A stretch of 64,000 bases of DNA from Dichetophora obliterata (taxonomy: Eukaryota > Arthropoda > Insecta > Diptera > Sciomyzidae), in contig OY986438.1 of the NCBI GenBank assembly GCA_963920525.1, forward strand, positions 180,770,888 through 180,834,887, written 5' to 3'. Shown here in pieces: positions 22,984-33,910 of the stretch. The notes under the pieces are model-generated. The model was not told the origin of the DNA, searched no databases, and saw nothing but the letters and a program-made list of their open reading frames with translations. Every line of letters begins with the position of its first letter. Position 1 is the first letter of the stretch. Position numbers and translations under genes: made by a program.

Positions 22984-23795
22984 TATTACTCTTTAATAAA
23001 GACTCTTGAAAGGATAAAAGTTCGCATTTCAACACTTTAGAAAATTTTTATAGCCAGCATATAAGTGGTAACTAATAAAAAATCTCTTGTTCTGCAATAT
23101 GTTTTATTCATAAATGTCTTACATCCTTTATATCAAGTAAAATATTCACGCAATGCAATTGTTTTTATGTACCTATTAGCTTCAAATCAATAGCAAATTC
23201 AAGAACTACTTCTAGGCTTGCCACGTTACGGAAGCCCAAACCCAGAGGTTATAAAAAAAAAGGCAAAACCATTTTTTATGAAATCGGTGTTTTCCTTTAA
23301 TATTGACACTGTCTAAAACTAAAATATCACTTTATTATTAATGAAGTTAAAATAAGTATGTTTTCGATATGACTGTTTGCTTTCATAAATTGTTGCGCAG
23401 ACAGTGATAAAAATGTCATCCATGACAAAATGATAATGGCTTCGGACTATAAGCTCAATTCCAAGGACAGATTTAGGGGTCATTCGTCTCTTTCTTAGTA
23501 GGCTTTCATTGAACACTTTATTAAATTTTAGTTCTTATTTTTTAATTACTAAATTAAACTTGCAATCTAACTTGCAACAGTTTTTTAACATTGAAAAGTT
23601 TAGTCCTGGCATTATATAATTTTCCTGGCAATTCGTGGTTGAATAAAATAACAGGAACAGGCTCTCATTGGACTCTAGGAGACGCTATATGCATACAACA
23701 CCTTGTAAACAAGATGCGAGACCTTAACATCTCCATTACGAGTTGCTTCCTATGCAACTTTATTAATCCTAAGCACCAGCTTAATAAGGATTTAA
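22984..23795. other. Spacer without recognised features
   Basis: No gene was recognised. Short open frames at 23319-23516 (minus) and 23591-23815 (plus) show no known motif. Confidence 0.4.
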
Positions 23796-24930
23796 TACAC
23801 GGAGAGAAAAAGTAAGCATTCTATGCTTGAATCAAGCAAAAAGGCTGTCAGCTTACACTCAAGCATGAATTTGTCAATTCAAGCATTATTTTGCAAGAAT
23901 TGAGCAAATTTAAAACACATGATATTAAGAAAACTATGTTTAATTCGAGAAAAATTTGCTTAAAATTGTAGAATACTTTTTCTAGATTCAAGTCTAATTT
24001 TTGCTTGAACTGACAACATTTTTCTTATCGTGGCGGCCGTAGCCTAGTGGGTAGAGTGCGTGGCCCCTAAGCTAAAAAACGCAGCCCGGGTTCAATTCTA
24101 GCACAGACAGAAAGTTTTTTCAATTGAATTAATTTTTCTGTTCGGTCGTCGCCTCACTGCAGACAATGGCAAACCTCAGAGAGTAAAAATTTCCATGTAA
24201 AGCTTCTTGAGAACATAAGCCGTTCGGAGTCGGCATAAAACACGTAGGTCCAGTTCTCGATTATTTGTGATCAAACATTTAATAACACGCACAACACAAT
24301 TGATCAAGAGAAGCTAGGTCAAAGTCCTTCCAAGGGCTGAAATGGCCAGTTTTTTATGATTTTTGAGAACATTTTGCTTGGTTGATGTAACCAATTTGAT
24401 GAAAATTAGAATAATTTGCTTGATTTGAGACATTCTATTTCTTTGAACTGAGAAAAATTTGCTTGATTCAACTTAACAATTTACTAAAATCTAGAATAGT
24501 TTGCTTTATTTGAGAAATTTTTTTCCATGCTATGTTGTTTTTAAAATTCTAAAAAATTTTTAATATTAAAAAAGTTCGAAAAAGTTACTGCTTCCTTGAA
24601 CTTATAAAGATTTGCTTGATTCAAGTAAACCATTTTCTTAATACTGGAATGCTCTCAATTAAGTTATTAATTCACTAATATTTTTAATAACCAACTCTGA
24701 GTTTGTTTAAATTAAGAAAATATTTTCTTAATGCTCTTGAGCCTCAAAAATCAAGTATTTTATTCTTCTTTCAAATAATCATTTGTTTAATTCAATTTTA
24801 GAAATAAATGCTCAAAATAAAATTGTTTTTCTTAGATGTGATTGATTTCAGCAAATGAGGCTTAGTTAAAAATTTTCTTAAATCAAGCAATATATTTGCC
24901 TAATATTAGAATATTATTTCTCTCCATGTA
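23796..24930. mobile_element. Terminal-repeat element with TTGCTTGATTCAAG motif array, carrying a SINE
   Basis: The left end TACACGGAGAGAAA and the right end, read in reverse as TACATGGAGAGAAA, bound a 1.1-kb region. It is filled with scattered variants of TTTGCTTGATTCAAG and its complement, e.g. near 23828, 24420 and 24610. No transposase. The ends are shared with the otherwise unrelated element at 51211-52980. A SINE sits at 24029-24325. Confidence 0.6.
24029..24325 (+). mobile_element. tRNA-derived SINE, copy 1 (most complete)
   Basis: A tRNA-like head with pol III A box TAGCCTAGTGGG (24040-24051) and B box GGTTCAATTCT (24089-24099) is followed by a body TTTTCAATTGAATTAATTTT..TCTGTTCGG and GACAATGGCAAACCTC, shared with the copy at 52190-52352. 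The 3' part CCGTTCGGAGTCGGCATAAA resembles tails I recall from insect SINE-like repeats. The tRNA head is degenerate, so this is a retroposon and not a tRNA gene. Confidence 0.78.
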
Positions 24931-25140
24931 CATGCACTCTACGGCTGCTACAATTCTTAATTATGGAGGAACACTTTTTAGAACTCTGCCATTATTTTTG
25001 CTGTTGATCTGGGCAATTGTAAATAAATTCTATCAATTTTCCAAAATGTTGTTTCAACAAGCCCTAACTATCGAAAATAATATACAAATTATAATACAAT
25101 ATATAAGAAATAATACTGAGGTTTTTTAAATCAGATATCG

Positions 25141-25900
25141 TTTTGTATTGAAGAATGGTAATTTATTTTGCCTGGGATAAAATACAAATTCAAATAACGA
25201 ATATAATAAAAAATAAAGTAAAATTATCTTCAACTGGACCGAAGTTAAAATACTTCCACAGCCGTATTCAATCAAGTACCTATATTCGAAGTTTTGCATG
25301 AAGTATTACTTTAATGGCTCCACTTTAATAGGGCGTGATTTATATACAAATACTTCAAATTTGAAATTCAGAGTCCATTTTAATTATCAAAGATTATGTG
25401 TCAAGCAAATATTAAGTTTAAACCATTATTTTTTTATTATGATGACGTAACTTTGTTTGAGAGGTAGGTGAAGTTTTCAGTTTTTTCTTTTTCTTAAATT
25501 GCAAATATCGAGTTCATTAATAAGATTAAAACTTATTTGCAACATTTGTAAGCAATTGTACTTATTTTTGTGGTAGGTAGGTGTGGTTTTCATTGGATTA
25601 TTACAGTCTTTAGATTAATTTTTGTGGAACTTAAAGAGATTTTAACGTTTTGGCAAAGTCACTTTGTATGGGAGGTAGACGTGGCTGTCTTCCGATTTAA
25701 CGCATTTTCGAACTTGACTATTTCTGAATAAAAGCCTGAAGTATGTATTGAATTTTGTCACGATAGCTCTGAGATTACGCTTTTATCGTGATCACGGACG
25801 GGCAGACGGATATGACGAAATCGACTTGGGAGGTGATGCTGATCAAGAATATTTATACTTTTCTATACCTGCCACACCTAACGCAGTATTCGTGGGAGTA
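25141..25900. repeat. Diverged dispersed repeat, member 2
   Basis: Shares the motif order of 20476-20690 (GTAACTTTGTTTGAGAGGTA, later CACTTTGTATGGGAGGTAGA). It ends with CGGACGGGCAGACGGATATG..AATCGACTTGGG, a type of sequence often seen repeated in fly genomes. No coding content was seen. Confidence 0.5.
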
Positions 25901-26005
25901 TGAAAAGATGTGTGAGTCCGCCACGCAAGCAACTTTTACCCAAAAAAGGTAAAGATCTTTGAATGGTGTTTATAACTTACTTAAAAACTTTTATTAAAAA
26001 GTTCT

Positions 26006-26960
26006 TAATAAAATATCCTATTATATTTAATCATTTGAGTAGATAAAACCCGAGTACGTTTAAATTGACCAATATAATACATATTATGATACCTTGTCTC
26101 CCTATACCATCCCTGCAGTTCATGGCACTAGTACAAAACTAGTGATTTCGCTAACCCCTAGGTATCTACTACTAGTTCCACTTCAGTCTACCTTCTTTTC
26201 ACTGGTGAATTTTACATTAGCATGTCATACGAAAGGGCTAATTACTACCTTTTACACACCCATTTCCTAGTCACTTCACTAGTCATGTAGAGGTAGCTTT
26301 TTCGCTAGTTAATATTTAAACAAAAATAACGTAGGCGTAGTGATTGTTTTGCTTTATTCAGTACATTTAAATTTTTTCATCACGATATTTTATTCATGTT
26401 GCTCAACGAAACTGAAAAGCTTTATATGTCATGTTTTCTCGAATACATTACTTCGAAGTATGAGTTCGTCAGAATAAATTTTATGAGCCAGTCAACACGA
26501 TAAAAACAGAAACAAGAAACAAATGAGCTAGACGTTGCTTGAAGTTACCCTCTTATGCATAACTTTGGGTGTAAAAAGTAGATAGTGCGCATATAACTAT
26601 TGAAGTAGCTAGCGTAAATGGGCCAATTCATTCTTTCGATACTGGCGGGATACCAACATATCACACCATCATAGATTCATTCATCTTTCCATTCATAGTA
26701 GAAAATAGGGTGACGGGACAGAGCACCAAGGGAAATTTTATATTTGGGATTGCGTCCCCTTATTTTGCGGACATAATCCCAAAAATTGTATTTGGGGTCT
26801 TAACCGCTTATTAGGCTGCCATAAAAAATAAGCCTAGTGAGGCCCAATTGAGCATTATAGGGTTAAAAGATTCCTAATAAAATATCTTATTTTATTTAAT
26901 GATTCGAGTAGATACAGCTCGAAAATGTTAAAATTGACCAATATGATACATATTATGATA
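26006..26960. repeat. Pair of about 90-bp direct repeats 865 bp apart
   Basis: 26006-26096 and 26870-26960 align throughout (AATAAAATATC, GAGTAGATA, AATTGACCAATAT, ACATATTATGATACC). A block CCATCATAGATTCATTCATC..CCATTCATAGTAGAA also occurs twice (about 26667 and 26978). This appears to be the frayed edge of the minisatellite to the right. Confidence 0.6.
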
Positions 26961-27024
26961 CCATGTTTCTCTATACCATCATAGATTCATTCATCAATCC
27001 ATTCATAGTAGAACATTATAGTAG

Positions 27025-27970
27025 GAGTAATAGTCGAAAATAGTAGTGTAAATTGGAGTAGAAAAAAGTAGTATAAATATTAGTAGAAAATAGTGGAAGA
27101 ATTAGTAGTAAAAAAAGTAATGTACAAAGTAGTAACATAATACACATAATCCCATTTAATCATCCTATACCATCATATCATAAAAACCGGCTTCAATTCT
27201 ACATGCATTAGAAAATAGTAGTAGAAATAGTAATACACAAATAACAGTAAAAATAGTAATTAAAATAGTAACAGAAAATTGTAGTAGAAATATAAGTAGA
27301 AAAAAAGCAAAAATAATAGTAGAAAATAGTAAAAGAAGAATTAGTAAAAAATAGTAAGAGAAAATAGCAGTAGAAATATCATAATATTCCAATATTCCAA
27401 TATGATAATAACATCACATCACACCAACAGGCTTTCATTCCACATGTATCAGAAAGTAGCATAAATAAAAGAAAATAGTAAAAGAAGAATTAGTATTGGA
27501 AAATAGAAGTAGAAAAATCATAATATTCCAATATGGTAATAACATCATATCACACCAACAGGCTTTCATTCCACATGTATTAGAAAATAGTAGTAGAAAT
27601 AGTAATAGAAAATAATAGTATTAATAGTAGTATAAAATTGTAGTATTTATAGTAGTACAAAAAGTAGTATTTATAGTAGTAAAAAATAGAAGCAGAAAAA
27701 GTAGTAGAAAATAGCAGTAGAAATATCATACTATTCCAACATCCAATAACATCATATGACACCAACAGGCTTTCATTCCACATGTATTAGAAAATAGTAT
27801 TAGAAATAGTAGCAGAAAATTGTAGTAGAAATAGTAGTAGAAATAGTAGTAGAAAAAGTAGCATAAATAAGACTAGAAAATATTAGCAAAAAATTAATGG
27901 AAAATAGCAGTAGAAATATCATACTATTCCAACATATTATAACATCGTACGACGCCAACAGGCTTTCATT
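27025..27970. repeat. AGTAGAAAT-rich minisatellite, left part
   Basis: Irregular units of roughly 130-210 bp. Each unit opens with a version of CAACAGGCTTTCATTCCACA followed by TGTATTAGAAAATAGTAG, runs through many GTAGAAATA words, and closes with AATATCATA..ATTCCAA. Unit starts are visible near 27183, 27425, 27557, 27767 and 27957. The last unit is cut by LINE-2 at 27971. Confidence 0.8.
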
Positions 27971-29113
27971 TATTTATTTAATCGTTAAGCTACATACAAG
28001 CTGATTAACTAAGAACTAAGCTTATTCTAACAGGGTTTATTTTTCTCTCTTTTCCTTGTTTTAGTGTTCGAAAGATATCCAATTCGTGGTGGGCGTAATC
28101 TACCCACCTGGATGACGTAATTTTAAGAACACGTCAAACGTCAAAAAGAAAATACGAGAAGAAAAGTAAAAAAGGGAACTTACAGATATCATTAATGATA
28201 TTATGTACCATTTCTTAATTGTAAGAAAATCATTAGAGAGGGGGAAAAAGTGGCGTAGAAGTTAAGAAGAAGTGGCGTTGTTGTTAAGAAGAGCATTTCG
28301 GAGTCAAGATCTGCTCAGATAAAAATCGAATTCGCTGATCAAAATGTTGGTTACACGAAGAATCCAGGTTACAGGTTTACTGCATCCATAGTCAGTGCGG
28401 TGAAAGTTGAGGTGGAAGAAAGGGATAGACCTAAGGTTACGTGGGTTGGTATTAAAGGCGGATTCACTGATCACCTTCAGCATGTTTTGCAAGTTTTTTT
28501 TATATGAAGTTTCTTCTCAGAGAGAAAACTTGCTGCACGCTTTGCAACTTGATTAACATTATTTTAATTCACACAAAAACTTGCTGAAGGTTATCAGTGA
28601 ATCCAGCTTTAAAGCTATTAATTGGAGTAGTGCTGGGCAGTTAATGGTTTCGCATACAAGTTGATAAATGAAAAGTACTTCGGCAACTTCCCTTCGTTCT
28701 GCAGGAGTTTGCATGGTAAGGATTGGAGAACTCTCTGGACCAGTGTTTCACGAAACCCAGTGCAGAGTTCGCTCTACTAATGATATTATCAATATTAGAC
28801 CTAAAATTAATTTCTTTGTCACATATTACATCTTACTTTTACTTACTTAGTTGGCGCTACAACCGTATGTCAGTCTTGGCCTCATCTAAGAATTTGCGCC
28901 AGCCATTTCTGTCTTTCTTGTCTGCTTGGTCTTTCCAACGAAGATGCGGTCGTCCTCTTCTGCGTTGACCGCCGCTGGGTACATATTACATCTAAGTACC
29001 GTGAATAGCTTACAGGAGGAACTGGCTTGCCGAGTAAGTAATAAGTTCTCGGGGGAAGCTGGACACGCTTTCGTGAATATGTAATTGCTTGACATTTACT
29101 GATATTGAGCTCA

Positions 29114-29852
29114 CTAAAATTTTTTTTGACACCAAGTGAAAAAACTAACCAGAGCATCTTGGAGATTGCAAGAATTGGCGTTGGTTTGTATGCGCCGATA
29201 AATTTTCATATCGTCAGCATACATAGAGAGATTGGAATCTTTGACGATTCCATCTACATCAGAGATTATTAAGACGAACAACAAAGGACCAAGACTCTGA
29301 ATTATGAAATCTAAAGATGGTATTGTAACGACGTTCTTCGAGATATGATTTAATCCATGATTTAAACAATGATGGAAAACCAAAGGCTTTAAGCTTAAGA
29401 AGGATGATAGTATGTGAGATTTTGTCGAACGCTTTACTAAATTCGGTAGAAACTATATCAACTTCGTACCCGCTTTCCAACGAGCATAAAGCGTTTGAAA
29501 CAAATTGTGTAATCGATCTTCCCTTGAGGAAGCCGTGTTGACTAGGAGGAAAAATATATTTACAATGGAAAAAGATAATATCATAGATAATACTTTCAAA
29601 AATTTTGGGAGTACATGACGGTTTTGCAATAGGTCTGCAATTGAAAATATCATTTCTAGGTCCTTTTTTATGCAGAGATATTATGTGCGAACTCTTCCAT
29701 AACTTAGGAAAAACTGAATTAGAAATAGAAAGCCGGAAAAGAGCCAATAGGGGATGAGCCAACAAGTTCGCGAATTTTTTGATAACAATAGCAGGCAACC
29801 CATCGGGTCCAGGAGAATAATCGTCTTTTAGATTATTTATCTTTCCTAACAC
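29114..29852 (-). pseudogene. Reverse transcriptase of LINE-2 (broken)
   Basis: Two frames carry the domain. 29852-29259 has PGPDGLPAIVIKKF, FPKLWKSSHIISLHKKG, QHGFLKGRSITQFVSN and VSTEFSKAFDKISHTIILLK (the usual aspartate before FSKAFD is E here). 29383-29114 has SLGPLLFVLIISDVDGIV and SMYADDMKIYRRIQ with the catalytic YADD. The frame change falls between them, near the VPQG box, which is lost. Sequence order and motifs match the LINE-3 reverse transcriptase. Confidence 0.85.
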
Positions 29853-30078
29853 ATCAGTGTAATATCAGCAGAAGTCAGCGACGTTTGAGGACAGTTCCTA
29901 AACAAAGAAAAGTATTCGTTGTCTAGTTCATCGTTATGATTTGTGTATATGATTGCCTGAAAAAATTTGCAAATAGGTTTGCAATTATGTCCGAGATGTC
30001 TGAGAAGATGTCCGAAAAAGTAAGGGTAGATAGGTAGTTGTCAGATTTTCCTTTGCTATTGATGAACTTGTAGAAGCT

Positions 30079-30896
30079 TTATTTTTGATTTTTGAAGCGT
30101 GTATTTTTGATATTAGTGTTGTAACATAAGGTAAGGGATAGTGGTGGATGGTACTGATCGAGTGTTGAAAGGAGATGGTTACTTGCTGAGACTATACAGT
30201 TATCTGAATCCGAAGAAAAAATTAGGTCTAGTTGTCTACCTAAATTGTTAGTAACTCCGCTCAACTGGTTAAGGGTTTGAAATACAGCTAGCGAAGAGAA
30301 TTTCTTTTTAATAGGTAGGATTTGAAGAAAAATAGTGTGATTCGTTATCAGAGAGGACCCATTGAAGGTTGGGAAGATTAAAGTCCCCCAGAAATGTAAC
30401 GGTGTCAAATGGATCCATAAGATCCAAAAGTGATCTATTGCGTCTACTGCAAGCTGATAACCATTCACTGGTTCAGACGGGCGAATATAACAGCAGATAA
30501 TGAATATATTTCGTTTGTAATGCAAACTTTGGCACATATAAATTCAAACTTAGCAGTGTGGGTATTTTTTTATAAAGGTTGGATCAAACCGATTGTGAAT
30601 AGCAAAAAAGACACCACGAAATCGGACGCAAAGACCTCAGTATACTTAAAGTCGGCCGTAAGATTATTCTCAGTAAGGGCAAATATGTCGTAGGGAAGCT
30701 TAAGGGAGTTAAGGAACACTGTAGAGATTTTAATGCGTAATCCTCTAACATTTTGGTAGTAAAGAGTGACAAAAAATGGGTTGGGGTTTTGATTAGAAGT
30801 AATAGTTTGGTTAGGAATAATATTGTTGCTGATCTTTAGTGAACTTTTGAAGATTAGAGATATGTTTTGACCGCACATGAAGAGCATATGTGTCAA
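30079..30896 (-). pseudogene. Endonuclease domain of LINE-2 (broken)
   Basis: 30896-30570 starts with FVTLYYQNVRGLRIKISTVF, the AP-endonuclease N-terminus, and has IFALTENNL where the catalytic glutamate of TE.W is expected. 30537-30079 carries ICCYIRPSEPVNGYQL and FWGTLIFPTFNG in place of the usual GDFN.P, so a metal-binding residue is lost, then GRQLDLIFSS and LDQYHPPLSL, where the catalytic S/T-D/V-HH region is degenerate. A frameshift separates the two parts. Confidence 0.75.
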
Positions 30897-30912
30897 GATC
30901 TTCTTTGAATCT

Positions 30913-31111
30913 TTAATACTTGTGAATAAATCTGGTGAATAAATGGCTCAAATCATCGACATCAGTAGGTAGACCTACTTGCTGAATGAAGACTTTGAGG
31001 TTTGTCTTGGTCTTGCCTTCTATACAGGTAGAGACCGGTGCTTTAAGCAAGTAAGCAAGATACAGACGCACATTGTTGTAGACACTATTCTCTCTTAGGC
31101 GAGAAAGGGCA
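30913..31111 (-). pseudogene. C-terminal remnant of LINE-2 ORF1
   Basis: ALSRLRENSVYNNVRLYLAY and CIEGKTKTNLKVFIQQVGLP match the end of ORF1 of LINE-3 (ALSRLRENNVYNNVRLYLAY, CIEGKTKTNLRVLIQQEGLP). The element is truncated just upstream at the minisatellite junction, so about nine tenths of ORF1 is missing. Confidence 0.85.
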
Positions 31112-31560
31112 CATTCCACATGTATTAGAAAATAGTACTACTACTATAGAAATAGCAGTAAAAAATTGTAGTAGAAATAGTAGTTGAAAAAGTAGTAGAA
31201 AAAGTAGTATAAAAAGAGTAGAAAATAGTAGCAGAAAAATTAGTAGAAAATAGTACAAAGTAGAAAATAGCAGTAGAAATATCATACTATTGCAACACAG
31301 AATAAAATCATATCACACCAACAGGCTTGCGTTCCACATGTATTAGAAAATAGTAGTAAAAATAGTAATAGAAAATAGTAGTAGAAATAGTAGCAGATAA
31401 TATAGAAGAAATAGCAGTAGAAAAGGTAGTATAAATAGAAGTAGAAATAGTAGCAGAAAAATTAGTAGAAAATATTACTAGAAAAAGCTGTAGATATATC
31501 ATACTATTCCAACATACAATAACATCATACTATTAAATACCATATTCATACCAATACATT
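31112..31560. repeat. AGTAGAAAT-rich minisatellite, right part
   Basis: Continuation of the array interrupted by LINE-2, with unit openings CATTCCACATGTATTAGAAA at 31112 and GGCTTGCGTTCCACATGTAT near 31324. It decays after about 31520 into loosely periodic CCATA/TACCAT words up to about 31690. Confidence 0.75.
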
Positions 31561-31699
31561 CATACCATTATATACCCATCAAATCATACTACCATAAAAT
31601 GCCACCATAAAATACTACCATATTACCATATAGGCATAACATAACATCATGCCATGCTATAGTAAAATACCATCATACCATAACGATACCGATCCTATA

Positions 31700-33839
31700 A
31701 AATTCATAATTTTTTTCATGAAATAACACAGTATTCAGCTACTTCACTTTTTTTTTTTTGAAGTCTCATCTCCGGTTTGTTTTTTTTTTTTTTTGTCGAA
31801 TTTATAAGTTCTGGGTCTATTTAGTTATAAAGTGGCTTATCATAATTGGATAAAATCTGTGTCCAAAATGTATAAACCTACACTCCGAATTCCATCCTCA
31901 TAGAGTAGAAAGGGCCTCACCTATAGCGTTTTTAGTTCACTTGCGTTATATTTTTTTCGAATTTGTCAACCGTGCCATTAGAAGTCTCATTTAAAAAATA
32001 ATAAACTGTTCATATGAGTCTTTAATTTAGCTTTTCCTAATATTAAAGCTTAATCAACTTAGTCAAAATCGAGCAACATTTAAAATCCTTTTTAACCGTT
32101 CGCTCTTTGATTTTCGCCTTACCATAATTAATTGCACGCATGCGTGAATAAAAACTGCCAGTTGATCGCAGATTCAATGAGTCTTACCTGTGCTTTATCA
32201 GGTGTTTAAGGATCACAACTTAAAACTTTGTCTTAATGAGTTGATTTATCATCAATTTAAAAAAAAACAAATCAACAAGAAAACAAAAACAAAATAGAGA
32301 GGGATCGGTTACACAAGCACTTTAAGGTATGGAATGAGAAACCAAACAGGGCGGTTGCGCCAAATTAAGAAGCGGCTCTTCAAAAAATTAAACAAAACAA
32401 CAGAAGAGCTGAACGTGCAAAGTGGGGGTATCTTGAGCACAACCTCTGACCGTAAATACGTTTCTTTGTGTCTGTGGCTATGGATGTGACAGTGCATGTT
32501 TATGTGCCTGTGTCTGTTATAATGATCAGTTAGCGTGCAAAAATGCGTACACAAACAGTCAAGAGCATTTTTTCAGTATCAAAACAAAACAAAAAATGTT
32601 GCCTTTGTCCCCCTTCCTACACAATAATCAATGCTCAGTGTTCTGTTTAAACATTTTATGGAACATTTTTTGGAATGCGCAACGAAACAAATTAAATTCG
32701 GATTTTTTTAAACGTCGATCAGTTGTTGATGATCGCTGGCAACGTAATCTAAGTGTTGCCAAAGAATATGGAGAATTCTTAAAATGTGTGGCACACATTT
32801 TATTCATTGCAATTGAGGGCGGGTCAAGCGTGTCGAATGAATTCAACATTTTCAACTATAAAGTGAATCATTTCAATACTGTTATTAGGGTTGTTCCTGA
32901 CAAGCTGATTAAAAACAATGGTTGTTTAGTCAGTCAAAAGGAAGAAATGAAAGGTTTATTTGTGCTTTATTTTTAATGTAAATGTTTGGAAAAAGTTTAA
33001 AAAAATTGGAAATTCAAACAAACCCAGAAAGAAGTATGCCCTATGCTTATGCCTCGATTCTAATTGTGTCAAAAATATAACTAGATTAGGATCAAAAATA
33101 GCATATTATATTATGATATTATTAAAACTTTTTGAACAAAGTTAAGTAATTTCACTTTATAATTGAAATACTCTAATGAATAGAGAACGACTACATGTAA
33201 ATAGTTCTCAAACATGTAAAACATTTTAAACGTATGTTAAGTATAGATTCCGTTGAGAACGCTAATTTCTTCAATAAATTTGTTTAAGTCCAATAAACTA
33301 CTTCATATAAGGACAACAGCTGCAAATTAAAAAATTTGCTAGAATAATGACATAACTCAAAAGAAGTGATTTTACAGAAAACCCATTTTAAGTTATCAAT
33401 TGACTCACGCTTTGTACGAAAAGATGGAGGCATATTCTCTTCTCATGCGAAGAATATTCACAATAATAACTTGAAATTTTTATACAATATGAAGCATGAT
33501 ATAAAGAACCATTCTGCATCATTAACCCAAAAACCTTAATTTTTCAGTTGTGTCGTTATGTGAGCAAATAGCGATATGAACCTATGATTCCACCGCCTTA
33601 TAAAGTGCACCAAATGGTGACTTTTTCTTGATAAACACCATAAAACGCATGTTGTGCCCAATATGTTTCTCGAATTGAACAGTGTTTTTCAAACGTTGCT
33701 CCGACGTGAGTCTACCAAGAAAGGTCAAATCGACTGTCACTGAAAAGTGTTGCCAACTAAAAGTTCTCCAACCCTAAAAAAACCTTTGAATAAAATATAC
33801 GTTAAAATATTGTAGTTACAGTTTAGATTTTAATTTGAT
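31700..33839. other. Non-coding spacer
   Basis: AT-rich sequence. A 126-codon open frame at 32596-32976 is the longest here. It has no motif or codon pattern that I recognise, and I do not call it a gene. No RNA gene or mobile-element terminus was recognised. Confidence 0.4.
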
Positions 33840-33910
33840 TTTTGGTGTTGAATTAAAGTTTAAAATTGAGTTTATGCTTATGCTTATGTTTAAGTTTAAT
33901 TTTAAGTTTA
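33840..33910. repeat. Degenerate AAGTTT-type hexamer edge, left
   Basis: Diverged TTAAGT/TTATGC hexamers lead into the pure AGATAA array, as the corresponding AAGTTC/AAGTTT edge does at 38437-38560 on the right. Confidence 0.7.

Larger units (their letters stand above)
27971..31111 (-). mobile_element. LINE-2: decayed CR1/Jockey-type retrotransposon inside the minisatellite
   Basis: Minus-strand element with its 3' end, a TTTA-repeat tail on the plus strand, at 27971. The minisatellite resumes at 31112 with CATT present on both sides (27967-27970, 31112-31115), a likely target duplication. From 5' to 3' the minus strand holds the end of ORF1 (31119-30913), endonuclease pieces (30896-30079) and reverse transcriptase pieces (29852-29114). 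The 3' UTR shares CTTATTCTAACAGG and a GGGCGT..CCCACC hairpin-like motif with LINE-3, so both belong to one family. It is 5' truncated and broken by stops and frameshifts. Confidence 0.85.

Noticed and set aside
24029..24105. Possible tRNA gene
   Set aside because: A and B boxes are present but the acceptor stem does not pair, and a SINE body shared with two other loci follows.
27025..27970. CRISPR-like array of similar units
   Set aside because: Units are irregular in length, lack unique spacers and are AT-rich satellite DNA in a eukaryotic context.
32596..32976. 126-codon open frame
   Set aside because: No recognisable motif, signal or splice context; the overlapping minus-strand frame is equally open. 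Too weak to call.
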